A stretch of DNA of 64,000 nt from Durusdinium trenchii (lineage: Eukaryota > Sar > Dinophyceae > Suessiales > Symbiodiniaceae): the NCBI GenBank assembly GCA_963970005.1, contig CAXAMN010022662.1:723173-787172 (forward strand), written 5' to 3'. The notes beneath the pieces are model-generated. The model was not told where the DNA came from, did no database searches, and worked only from the letters and a program-made list of their open reading frames with translations. Each line of letters starts with the position of its first letter. Position 1 is the stretch's first letter. Positions 55,344 to 63,689 of the stretch are shown in pieces. Both the position numbers and the translations under genes were made by a program.

Positions 55344-55379
55344 ATGTACCAGTTTTAGTGGTACATATGGATGTCTAGG
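55344..55379. repeat. right terminal inverted repeat, TIR element B
   Basis: Complement of 40707-40742; preceded by GCGTGAAAGTGCGTGAAAAA at 55280-55299 and followed by GT at 55380-55381. Confidence 0.92.
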
Positions 55380-55381
55380 GT

Positions 55382-55704
55382 GTGAACCCACCGCGTGCCG
55401 ATCACCTGACAATCGTCAGGCAGTGCTTGGATCTGTTCGTCCGTGAGGACCTCCACTGCGCTGAACTTCTGCCAGCTTAGCCATTCTTTTCCATGCTGGC
55501 ATCGAACTTGAGGCGGTCTTCTGGTGAGAGAGCTGCGAGGTTGATCTCTGAGCGAACTGCAGCCTTTCCAGTGAGCATTGCCTCTTCGAAGGGTCCAGCT
55601 GGTGGATCTTCAGTGACCTCAACATCAGTGGAGGTTTCTCCGTCTTCTTGGCCCTGAAGGCGACGGAGCTCTTTCAGACCTGAGTTGAAGGTCGTTGCAC
55701 TCAT
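55382..55704 (-). CDS. start of reverse transcriptase domain of element B, split by TIR element B
   Basis: Reads INLAALSPEDRLKFDASMEK, then, after a frame change, WLSWQKFSAVEVLTDEQIQA and DDCQVIGTRWVHT up to the insertion; continues at 40704 with DKNSKPRA. The frame change is at a four-A run (GGAAAAGAATGG): one extra A would give EKEWLSW, the usual copia start, so a single-base loss (or base-call error) is likely. Confidence 0.85.
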
Positions 55705-55978
55705 CGGGCCATGGATCGGCCAGGTACGGTCCGGGGGTACACCCGGGGCTGGTTATTGGACGTGGTGGGGCCATAACCATCGAGGCGGTCAGGGTCCCGT
55801 CTGGCGGTGTCCAATGTTGCCGTGGGCTGCGGTGGTCTGAAGCCAACTGGCGGAGTTGGTGGCACTTGAAGTGGAAACGCTCGTCCTGCATGTGGGTCAG
55901 GCGGCGTGTTGAGCCTGGAAAGTGGCTGTGGCTCTGGTTCGGCCACACTGGTTTGCCGAGGAAGGGCAGCGCCCGTCC

Positions 55979-56896
55979 TTATCTCTTGCTGTGGTTCCTC
56001 TGTGGTGGTTGTGGTGCATCAAGTTCATTGTCCTCCGGAACTGGAGGAAGATCTTCACCCCCTGGTAAGTCTTGGGGCGGCACTGATGGTGTGTAGACCA
56101 TGTCGCCATCATCGCCATCTGGCTGGTTGATGAGATAGAAGATGGTCTCGCCTGTCCATTGGAAGGTGAGTGGGCGTTGTTCTTGTGGATCGCTGGCACG
56201 CCAATCATCTTCAATGGTGTCAGTCAGGGCGTGATCTCTTGCTTCAGCCGTGTAGATGGCTTCAGTGACTCGCACATTCTGGAGCTGGTCCAAGTCAACA
56301 GGACAGCCTTGGTCAGCGGGATGAAATAGAAGAAGTCGTGGTTGCTGATGCACACGAACCACACGGCCATCGCCAGAAACATGCCAAAAATCGACGACGG
56401 AACCCCCTGGCAGGTTGAGGTTCTCAAGCTGGAGTGGCCGGGCGTCGACATAGTTGCGAGCACCACGAAGTGAGCAAGATTGAACTGCATAAGAAGGGAT
56501 GCAGTGAGCGGCCAAAAGCTCGTCTTCAGAAGCAAATCGGAGTTGCTCACCTGTGGCCAAGACAACGGAAGGTCCATAGCGAAGCCAATAGGAGTGTGGT
56601 TGACCGCTTTCAGTGGGTGGATCTTGATCTTCCAGACGACGTGGGTTGCGAAGTTCCACACCAATCACTCTCGCTGGGCCAAACCAGTTGTACTGTCGTT
56701 TGTCAGTCACTCGCTGGGGGCCAAGCTGCTTCTTGTAGGGATCCAATCGGGTATGGTCCTCTTGTTGGAGTGCTCTGACGAAGAAGGGCTCTGCGAATAC
56801 GAGAGTCTGTGTCCAGTCTGACCTGAGCAACACGGGCAGCTTCACGGATCTGCAGTGTCTTTGCCATCTGTGATTGTGGGTTTTCAGCTGCCTCAA
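55979..56896 (-). CDS. integrase C-terminal region of element B
   Basis: Contains RVTDKRQYNWFGPARVIGVE, the SH3-like integrase C-terminal strand set, followed by a long acidic and Pro-rich linker (PSVPPQDLPGGEDLPPVPED) that normally separates integrase from RT. In a +1 frame relative to the integrase core, which ends about 56703. Confidence 0.8.
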   Translation of the reverse strand: MRQLKTHNHRWQRHCRSVKLPVLLRSDWTQTLVFAEPFFVRALQQEDHTRLDPYKKQLGPQRVTDKRQYNWFGPARVIGVELRNPRRLEDQDPPTESGQPHSYWLRYGPSVVLATGEQLRFASEDELLAAHCIPSYAVQSCSLRGARNYVDARPLQLENLNLPGGSVVDFWHVSGDGRVVRVHQQPRLLLFHPADQGCPVDLDQLQNVRVTEAIYTAEARDHALTDTIEDDWRASDPQEQRPLTFQWTGETIFYLINQPDGDDGDMVYTPSVPPQDLPGGEDLPPVPEDNELDAPQPPQRNHSKR

Positions 56897-57690
56897 GAAC
56901 TTCTAGTTGCTGTCCGGCTTCATTCGTGAGCAGTGAGCCAGGTAGTCGGAGTTCGGGAACACCAAGCACCCACTGGTTGGGTGAGTATCCATTGCTTCGT
57001 GGAAAGCTGTTGCGGGTCTGAGTGACAATGCCGGTGGCCAGGATGACATCGTCTAAACCAACGATCTGGCGCTCAAGGCATGTCTTGATCCAAAGATCTT
57101 TCCAAAGACCGCCAGCTCGTTCGCAGCGTCCACCTTTCCATGGAGCTTCCAGAGGCATGACTTCTTGTTCAATGCCGAAGGTCTTGAGGTGGTCGGCGAA
57201 CCTTGCCATGAACTCCTTTCCTCTATCAACTTGAATACTGTAAGGGAGCCCGCACCATGAAGTCCAGGAAGTTGCAAAATGGCGAAGTGCTACACTTGAA
57301 GACGGGACTCCGGAGTGTAGGCCCATACAACAAACAACCTGGAAGCCGGTGGCATCACAAACAATGTTCAAGAAGGCATAGGTGGAGTTGGCACTGTCCT
57401 TTGCAAAGAAGGTGTCCATCAGGATGTGCCTGTTGAACTCATATCTGTTTGGGAGTCTGACTGGCTTCGGTCTCTTGGCTCTGATGCTATCACCACAGGC
57501 ATCGCAGGCCAGAAGTCCAGCTCCTCGAATTGCTTCTTCTTTTGCACCTTGACGACGGAGGATCCTTTGGAGAGTGGTGTTTGTGCAGTGGCCAAAGTTG
57601 GTATGAAGGTCACGAAGGATCTTTCTGATCTCCGGATCGATCTGGAGCCACTGTTGTCACCTTCTCCAATGTTGAGGATGGGGTCCAAGG
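56703..57690 (-). CDS. integrase zinc-binding and catalytic core (element B)
   Basis: Translation from about 57630 gives RKILRDLHTNFGHCTNTTLQ then LACDACGDS: an H-x4-H ... C-x2-C zinc-binding domain. The core follows with HILMDTFFAKD (first Asp), QVDRGKEFMARF (second Asp) and APWKGGRCERAGG (Glu). The frame from 57419 is open to 56703. Upstream bases (57600-57840) are an acidic linker readable in several frames. Confidence 0.88.
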
Positions 57691-57837
57691 CGGCTGCGCG
57701 TTCAGCCCTGAAGTCATGGTCGTCTTGTGGCGTCTCGTCATCATCTTGTGGTTCTTGAGGTAGTGGATCTTCCAATTGGCCAGGTCGAATGTAGACCGTG
57801 TGCCAAAGTTGGAGCCAAGTGTGGCGACTCGACCTCG

Positions 57838-58848
57838 TCACAGTTTCTGTCTTTTGGGACTGCCTCCTTGACCTTGGTCATGACCTCGGGTTTCACTGGG
57901 AAAAGCCTCGTGGACACCGGAGTGAGCCTCGGTCTCGATGGTGGCTTGTTGAATGATGGTGTCCAGGACCAACTGATTGAGTTCATCGGGCCATTCAGCG
58001 GCTTGTGTAGTCCGAGAACCATAGATGTTGTTTCCCTCAAGAGTTTCATGACGGTGATCTCTGCTGCAGCACTTGTTGGCAAAGATGGATTCTGCAGCAA
58101 TCATGGAGGCGATGTAAATTGACGGTTTGTAGTGGGGCAACTTGCTCTCTCGGTCGTGATAGCCGACCATGCAGCCATCAACACGGAGCAGAATCAGGTC
58201 GCCGGAGGTGATGTAGTTCATGATGTCTTTCATCTCATCTTCACATAGAGACTCAGTTCCGGCGGGCTGCTCTATGAAGACATGTCGCTTGGCTCGAAGT
58301 CTGTCCTTCACAGTCTTGTTGACAGTCTTGAGGACTTCACGGTTAGATTCACGGAGTGCTTTGACAGTCTCTGCAGCTTGACCTCCCTTGGCCAGGTTGA
58401 ATCTTGACCAGGATCCCCAAGGTCCGCACGGATGGGTGATGATCGTGCAGTAGGGGTCTTCGACCTGATAGTCCTGGTGCAACCGTCGGCGACCAGCAGC
58501 AGTAGATGCATCCCAAGAACTTGAAGCGATGTCCAAAGGGGTGCCAATGCTCATGCCGATGAGGATGCCAAGGAGGGAAATGCCCAACTGTCCAGCGAAA
58601 AGCTGATTGAACCATGTCTTGCCGCAAGGAGGTCGGCGCTTCACCTTGATGGTGTTCTCATTCTTGAGGATGCGAGAGCGATTGTAGTCGTCGCCATCAA
58701 GGGAGAGGTTCATGGACTCAAGCTTCTTGCCCTTTTTGGAACTTGGCTTCCGTGTAGTGAAGTGTCCCTCATCAACCATGGACAGGAAGATGTCTTCATC
58801 ATCACAGTGGTGGCCATCATCTGGTGGCTCATCAAGGTCGAGGAACAA
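57838..58848 (-). CDS. methyltransferase-like domain between protease and integrase (element B)
   Basis: Reads TWFNQLFAGQLGISLLGILI (res. about 75-95, glycine-rich start), CTIITHPCGPWGSWSRFNLA (about 129-148, Pro-Cys loop), RHVFIEQPAGTES (about 185-198), ILLRVDGCMVGYHDRESKLP (C-terminal strand) and ETLEGNNIYGSRTTQAAEWP. Motif order LFAG, PC-x-SR, EQP parallels motifs I, IV and VI of C5 cytosine methyltransferases, but no clear target-recognition or QxRxR motif was seen, so it may be a relative without activity. It occupies the same position as the domain in LTR element A. Frame is -1 relative to the protease frame. Confidence 0.7.
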   Translation of the reverse strand: MFLDLDEPPDDGHHCDDEDIFLSMVDEGHFTTRKPSSKKGKKLESMNLSLDGDDYNRSRILKNENTIKVKRRPPCGKTWFNQLFAGQLGISLLGILIGMSIGTPLDIASSSWDASTAAGRRRLHQDYQVEDPYCTIITHPCGPWGSWSRFNLAKGGQAAETVKALRESNREVLKTVNKTVKDRLRAKRHVFIEQPAGTESLCEDEMKDIMNYITSGDLILLRVDGCMVGYHDRESKLPHYKPSIYIASMIAAESIFANKCCSRDHRHETLEGNNIYGSRTTQAAEWPDELNQLVLDTIIQQATIETEAHSGVHEAFPSETRGHDQGQGGSPKRQKL

Positions 58849-60095
58849 CGCTTGATCTGGTCCAGGTGGATCAGGAGGTTTGTTGGCCCAGGGTCCCTGA
58901 CGGGCTTCGTACAGTCATCGGGGTTCATGTCGTACTCATCATAGTCGATGCGGGCATCAATGGGAAGCTCATAGGTCTCGTCATGGATGTAGACCTCTTC
59001 CTCAGGGAACTCTGAGATCTGAGCCTTTTCAAAGTCGATGTTGGACTTGATGTCGCTGAAGTCGAGCAGGCTAATGGCCAAGTGTCCTCTCCGAGTGCGA
59101 TGAAGTGGCAGTGAACTGATGCCAAGCTCGCTGAAGGACACGGTGTTGTTCTTCAAGTCGATGATGGTTCCAAGGGCCTGCATGAAAGGTCGAGAGATCA
59201 GCATTGGTGTCTGGCCGTCGGTCTCGGCAGAGTGGATAACTCCATGGGATCCTCCAATGCCAACTGGGAAAACCTTGACAATCTTGGACTCGGCTGCTCC
59301 TCCAATGCCCTTGAAGGTTTGTCTTTTGTCACGGACCTTGGGCACCAGGTCATACTTGGAGATCTCTTCTTCAAAGCGATGTGCCCATTCTGAACCGTGC
59401 ATGGTTCTTGTGCAACCAGAGTCGAGGATGGCCAGACCTGGAGGGTCTTGCGCTTCGAGTGCAAAGGCCTCATACTTGACGTTCTCTTCGATCTCTTCGG
59501 AGGCAACCATCATGCATTCGGAAGCAACCTGAGCAGGCATAGATGGGTCTGCTCGTACAGGGAAGATCATGTACCTCGTGCCGGTCATGTCCTCAGACTT
59601 GCCTCGCTTGGCTGCAGAAGATCCAGCACCCTTCACGAGTCGGTGGCCAGCTGCCCATGCCAGTTTGACCTTGCCGTACAGGTAGAAGGCAAAGCGATAG
59701 ACCGTCGGGTCCATGGGCTGATTGTCCAAGGCATGTTGCAGTACCTGCTGGCAGTAGGGCTCGTACTCGGGAGAGGCAGAAGCAACTGCAAAAGGAATCG
59801 TTCCCTGCTCCAACATCAAAGGTTCCTGATCCGAAGGCAAAGGGATCAAGATGTCTTCTTGCAAGTGGTGGAAATGGCGGAAGTTCAACACTTGGTGCAA
59901 GTTGCACTCCATAGAGCCAGGCCTGATGCCTGGGCTGTCGCACGATCCGTGCGGTTGACATTTCCGAAGTGGTACTTGGTGATGAAGGCGACTTGACGTA
60001 GCCTGAAGGAGTGCTTGGTGCGACCAACTCCCAGGCTGAGGGCGCAGCTGACATAGCGGAGGAACCACGAGGTGGTGGTAGAGGACGTAGTCCAT
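58710..60095 (-). CDS. aspartic protease region of element B
   Basis: Active-site block GLAILDSGCTRTMHG at res. about 218-232, flap-like FKGIGGAAESKIVKVFPVGI and a second strand set LISRPFMQALGTIIDLKNNT. It cuts the element's own polyprotein. Reading begins truly at about 59880, where gag passes into this frame by a +1 shift; the first 70 codons from 60095 are shadow of gag. The end overlaps the methyltransferase-like frame. Confidence 0.8.
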   Translation of the reverse strand: MDYVLYHHLVVPPLCQLRPQPGSWSHQALLQATSSRLHHQVPLRKCQPHGSCDSPGIRPGSMECNLHQVLNFRHFHHLQEDILIPLPSDQEPLMLEQGTIPFAVASASPEYEPYCQQVLQHALDNQPMDPTVYRFAFYLYGKVKLAWAAGHRLVKGAGSSAAKRGKSEDMTGTRYMIFPVRADPSMPAQVASECMMVASEEIEENVKYEAFALEAQDPPGLAILDSGCTRTMHGSEWAHRFEEEISKYDLVPKVRDKRQTFKGIGGAAESKIVKVFPVGIGGSHGVIHSAETDGQTPMLISRPFMQALGTIIDLKNNTVSFSELGISSLPLHRTRRGHLAISLLDFSDIKSNIDFEKAQISEFPEEEVYIHDETYELPIDARIDYDEYDMNPDDCTKPVRDPGPTNLLIHLDQIKRCSSTLMSHQMMATTVMMKTSSCPWLMRDTSLHGSQVPKRARSLSP

Positions 60096-61965
60096 CTCGT
60101 TCTCGAGCGTACTCGTGAGTCAGTCGGCCTGCATAGCGATAGAGACCCTCGGATCGAAGTGCTGATCCCCACTTTGTGGCCATGAGAACCTGGACCATGT
60201 AGCCCCACAACTGAACAGGTTCTTTCCGGCGGGCGACCAAAACAGTCTTGTCACAGTCCTTGCAGGAGAGGTGTCTCGTGTGGCCGTTTGCTCCACGATG
60301 ATACTGACGCTCAGGACCACCATTTCCTCGGGCATGCTCGCAGAGGATTGGGCTCTTGAAGTTGACAAAGCATTCGGAAAACTTGGAAGCGGTGAAACTA
60401 GCTCCCGGTCCATTGCCATCGGAGGGGTCAGCGACCGGGTCATTCGCCATCATGTAGGCGTCTGCATTCCGTCCAGTGCCGTCGATGGAGTCGAGGACTG
60501 GGTCATTCGCCGTCATGTCGGCGTACTCATGGATCAGGTCATACGTTGGGGGCAAGACATTCTCATGATCCATGTCATTCGGTGGCACTTCAGAGGTGTC
60601 CGCGATGTTGATGACAGGATGCTCCAAAACAACATTGTTGGCGACAAGGGCGGACCATTCCTTCTCCATAGCAGCATGGAAGGGCCGCTGGAAGTCCTTC
60701 AGGTTGCAGGTCTCGGTGAACTGAACCTCAGCCTCTTCATCAGACTCGATCTGATCGTGGAGCACGAAGAAGGATTGCGATGTCCTCTTCGGCGAGGCTT
60801 TCTTCTTAGCCTGACTTCCCTTTCCCTTGCCCTTCTTGGTGTTGGAGCGTTGAGGGCATTCTGCATCGCCGGACCAGTGACCACGTTGGCCGCAAGTGGT
60901 GCATGGAGTGACGCTCTTCAAGAAGCGAACAGCTGACTTGCGCTGTTCTTTGGCCTTGGCATCAAAACTCAATTCTCCGGTGGCCTTGAAGGGATATGGA
61001 CCACCTTGTCCTCCTGAGCTTTTCTTGGGAGAGGTGCTGAACTGCTTCTTCTTCTTGAACTGAGCAATGGTGGCGTATGCTTCAGCCACCTGGGAATCAT
61101 CTAGCAGTTCTCGATTCTCGCTCAGGAGGGCCTCCAAATCTTCATCGTCGTAGTTCACGAAGGCCTCATCAGCCGGCTCGTCATCCTCAGGGACCTCATC
61201 TTCGTAGAAGATCTCTTCGCCGAGGTCGGCTGCAGGGTCATCATCATCATCTTCATGGGTTGCAGCCAGAACTGAACGAGCCTTTTGGGTCATCTTCCAC
61301 TTGTAGCGGCTCTGAGGTGGGCCATCATTGAAGCTTCGTGAGCCTCGACTGGCTCCCAAATAATCTCTTCTTGCAAGTGGCTTGCCCGTGGCTTGAGGGT
61401 ATTGGATCCTCAGGGCATGACTGATCTTCTTGAAGTCATACTCATTGCCAACACTTGCAAGGACGCTCAACTGCTCGCGGTGGTCCAGGCCGGAGAAGAT
61501 CAGCAACATCATACTGCGGAGGTTGTCGGAGACCTGGGTGCCAGATGATGCTTCCAGCAACCGGTTGAAGTCCTGCTCCCTTCTCACAATATATTGTTGC
61601 ATCGTCTCTGAGGGCTTTCTCCAAACCTGGGGCGAGTAGAAGGCGGTCAGGAAGAGCTCGTTGATCCTCACCGGAACTTCAGCAGCTATGGACTCTTTGA
61701 GAGTCCGGATGAGGAGCTTCATGCCAGCATCGGTCTCCTTTCCATCCCTCGAAGTGCACAGGGATTCGTGGCTCAGCTTGCGAACAGCATCATAAGCAGC
61801 GGCCGTGAGTCCTGATCGAAGGTGGATCGGTGTGGCGATCTGGGTGGCGTCGTTGCCAGCTCTTCCATAGAACAGGTCCCAAGCCCGTTCCTCATATTCA
61901 AACACATCGGCCGTCCCGTCGAACTGCGGGACTCCATGTCGATCGCACTCCAAGCGCGCCGACAT
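59593..61965 (-). CDS. gag of element B
   Basis: Starts at ATG 61965 with MSARLECDRHGVPQFDGTAD, a copia gag N-terminus. Capsid helices (MKLLIRTLKESIAAEVPVRI, SETMQQYIVRREQDFNRLLE) are followed by an acidic region (EDDDDDPAADLGEEIFYEDE) and a zinc knuckle CTTCGQRGHWSGDAEC (C-x2-C-x4-H-x5-C, res. about 353), then a basic SNTKKGKGKGSQAKKKASPK. A second Cys/His group (CEHARGNGGPERQYHRG ... HLSCKDC) lies near res. 545. The last about 100 codons (after 59880) probably belong to the wrong frame. The upstream untranslated leader (61966-62145) is GC-rich. Confidence 0.88.
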   Translation of the reverse strand: MSARLECDRHGVPQFDGTADVFEYEERAWDLFYGRAGNDATQIATPIHLRSGLTAAAYDAVRKLSHESLCTSRDGKETDAGMKLLIRTLKESIAAEVPVRINELFLTAFYSPQVWRKPSETMQQYIVRREQDFNRLLEASSGTQVSDNLRSMMLLIFSGLDHREQLSVLASVGNEYDFKKISHALRIQYPQATGKPLARRDYLGASRGSRSFNDGPPQSRYKWKMTQKARSVLAATHEDDDDDPAADLGEEIFYEDEVPEDDEPADEAFVNYDDEDLEALLSENRELLDDSQVAEAYATIAQFKKKKQFSTSPKKSSGGQGGPYPFKATGELSFDAKAKEQRKSAVRFLKSVTPCTTCGQRGHWSGDAECPQRSNTKKGKGKGSQAKKKASPKRTSQSFFVLHDQIESDEEAEVQFTETCNLKDFQRPFHAAMEKEWSALVANNVVLEHPVINIADTSEVPPNDMDHENVLPPTYDLIHEYADMTANDPVLDSIDGTGRNADAYMMANDPVADPSDGNGPGASFTASKFSECFVNFKSPILCEHARGNGGPERQYHRGANGHTRHLSCKDCDKTVLVARRKEPVQLWGYMVQVLMATKWGSALRSEGLYRYAGRLTHEYARERDGLRPLPPPRGSSAMSAAPSAWELVAPSTPSGYVKSPSSPSTTSEMSTARIVRQPRHQAWLYGVQLAPSVELPPFPPLARRHLDPFAFGSGTFDVGAGNDSFCSCFCLSRVRALLPAGTATCLGQSAHGPDGLSLCLLPVRQGQTGMGSWPPTREGCWIFCSQARQV

Positions 61966-62127
61966 CGTGGTGAGGGCGTGGGCCCTGGATCTGCAGCGGC
62001 AGGGCGGAAGCCGCGGCCGAGCAGCCGCCAGGAGCCAAGGCGGCGTCCGCCGTCGGACAACCGCTCAGGAGAGCGAGCGCGCAAGGCACGGCGCGAACCA
62101 AGCGCACCGCTGGCGGGAACCGCAGCT

Positions 62128-62145
62128 AAGCGGCTCCGCCTACCA
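62128..62145 (-). promoter_or_regulatory. primer-binding-site-like sequence after 5' LTR of element B
   Basis: Internal sequence begins TGGTAGGCGGAGCCGCTT on the minus strand. TGG complements a tRNA CCA end; the matching tRNA was not identified. Confidence 0.45.
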
Positions 62146-62290
62146 TCAAAATCCGCGTGGCGGCGCGCCGGAATGAAGGCACCTTTTTGCTTGATACTCA
62201 AGAGCGCTCTGCGGCGTGGATGCATGGTTTCATGCCTAGCCACCTGACCTCCAAGGATGTTCAACTGCCATGCTCATTGACTGTTTCACA
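62146..62290 (-). repeat. 5' LTR of element B (145 bp)
   Basis: No difference seen from 38974-39118; followed by CAAAG (62291-62295). Confidence 0.95.
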
Positions 62291-63557
62291 CAAAGTTAGG
62301 GTCTGGATCCCCAGCATCTAGATCAGGAACATCTTTTATTTCAGTTGTCTCCAAAGAGACGTATCAGGCCTGATTTGAGACAACTAGGGTCGCTTCAGAG
62401 GTAAAAGTTGTGTTTTCCAACATGCTATGACCATTTACACAAAACTTGTAAGAAGAACGGTAAAAACAGGTGCTCCTGGAAGTAGCAACAACCTAACTTA
62501 GCAGCCATTACAAAACAAAACAAAGATAGGAAAACATCTATCAGCCGAACCTCAATCGGTGCAAGCACGTCGAAAACAATGTTCTCCGCCGCACCACTTC
62601 CCTCTGATTCATTCCTGACAAAGGTGCTCCCATAAAACAAAATGAACTCATTGTTGAATTAGTTGCACTTCATTTCCCTGAAAGCTAGGAACTGTTTCGA
62701 CCATGCGAAGCGGTCTTCAAGGAAACATCCGAGGTTCGTCCATAGCCGCAATTTCTGATTGCATATATAGTTGAAACATGGTTTCTTGAAACCATCAACG
62801 CTACCACAAGACCTTATCTAACTAACTCTTTACTCAGGAACATGAAAACAATCCAATCTCCAGCCTTGCTGATTGCATGGCCAAGTCCAGGTAGGACAGC
62901 AAATCCCTGAAAACCACAGAACGGCGAGGCAAGCATTTTTTCAGCGATTGGGACGGGACTTGCGCCTTCTGCTGACAATGTAAACCAAGCTGCCCTTGGT
63001 GTCCTGTGAGCTTGCAACAGAAGTACAAGCAGCCAGTTGACAGTTCATTGAAATCTAAAGCCACTGCAAAGGAATCACAGTACTACTGATGCAACGTATT
63101 GCGACACCTCCACAATAGGAATTGTAGTATGGTGCGTCTTGGCAAAGAAATGTAGAAGCTCTCCCAGGGGTTGAGTTTGGCCTCAAACAAGGATGGGTCA
63201 GAACCAATATGCAGAACATGCGGAGCAAATATCTAATGAAGGCCTCCAATCTAATAGCAATGGCCTCCAACCTAATAACAATGACCTCCAACCTAATATG
63301 AAACAAAACCTCTGGAACGAAAACACACTGTCATGTTCTCAGTCAACATCAGTCAACTGTGCTTCCTCGATAAAGGAGCGGCGATGTCAAGCCTCTTTGC
63401 TTCCATACACTGGCACAGCAAGAACTTCTTGGTCCCATCTTTACATTGTTATAGTACTGGAGCGAAACACCAGCATTGGCTTCCAGCAAGCAAATGACTT
63501 ATGGTACTTGTGGCAACGCAAGCCTGTTCTGATGTCCAATTCTGACTTGTTGGACTG
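62286..63557 (-). CDS. host gene of unknown function, seven phase-consistent exons, last exon cut by LTR element B
   Basis: Exons: 63445-63557, 63358-63409, 63108-63232, 62850-63003, 62669-62754, 62536-62614 and 62286-62348. Every junction keeps phase (2, 0, 2, 0, 2, 0), with GT donors (GTAAAG, GTTGAC, GTGTCG, GTTTTC, GTGCAA, GTTTTC) and AG acceptors. Readable pieces: FACWKPMLVFRSSTITIVWK, SDPSLFEAKLNPWESFYISL, GFAVLPGLGHAISKAGDWI, WTNLGCFLEDRFAWSKQFLA, AAENIVFDVLAPIEVRLID, DVPDLDAGDPDPNF. Soluble-looking; no family recognised; the 5' end is not found. The element's insertion replaces the last five residues (SMKHG, now at 38949-38968) by a stop three bases into the LTR, so the protein is nearly complete but loses its native 3' end. 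Confidence 0.6.
63235..63300. repeat. GGCCTCCAACCTAATA repeat run next to an exon acceptor
   Basis: Three to four copies of the GGCCTCCAACCTAATAGCAA word of the dispersed family. The acceptor of the exon starting at 63232 lies at its edge. Confidence 0.75.
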
Positions 63558-63689
63558 CTATCCTTGTTAACTTTGCAAACTGCTCTTATCTGCTCTTGCT
63601 TTGGCTTGCTACCCTTGCTGTCAAGCTGAGTGGCTCAAGACCCACGGTGACGTCGTGGCCTCAAGTCTCTCGGATCTCGATACTCGATA

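Larger units (their letters stand above)
40707..55379. mobile_element. TIR element B: 14.7-kb DNA transposon nested in RT of LTR element B
   Basis: Terminal inverted repeats start CCTAGACATCCATATGTAC, with 34 of 36 positions matching. Flanked by a GT duplication; removal restores the RT frame exactly. Just inside both ends are GTGCGTGAAAG-type motifs in the same orientation. All genes inside run plus strand and are multi-exon: a lysine-rich and methyltransferase-like gene in the left half, a Pro/Ala-rich protein and a transposase candidate in the right half. It contains no CTACTAG-family repeat. Size, intron content and own transposase candidate suggest an autonomous element. Superfamily not assigned; a 2-bp duplication with CC ends does not fit TA-inserting Tc1/mariner. 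Confidence 0.9.
38974..62290 (-). mobile_element. LTR element B: Ty1/copia retrotransposon (about 8.6 kb) carrying nested TIR element B
   Basis: Flanked by LTRs that read as identical (38974-39118, 62146-62290) and by CAAAG duplications. Minus-strand order: 5' LTR, gag, protease, methyltransferase-like domain, integrase, RT, RNase H, 3' LTR. The internal region after the 5' LTR begins TGGTAGGCGGAGC, a primer-binding-site-like TGG start. The LTR starts TGTGAAAC and ends TTTTGA. RT is interrupted by a 14673-bp TIR element; without it and one GT copy the element is 8642 bp. At least six frame changes split the polyprotein despite identical LTRs. Confidence 0.95.
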
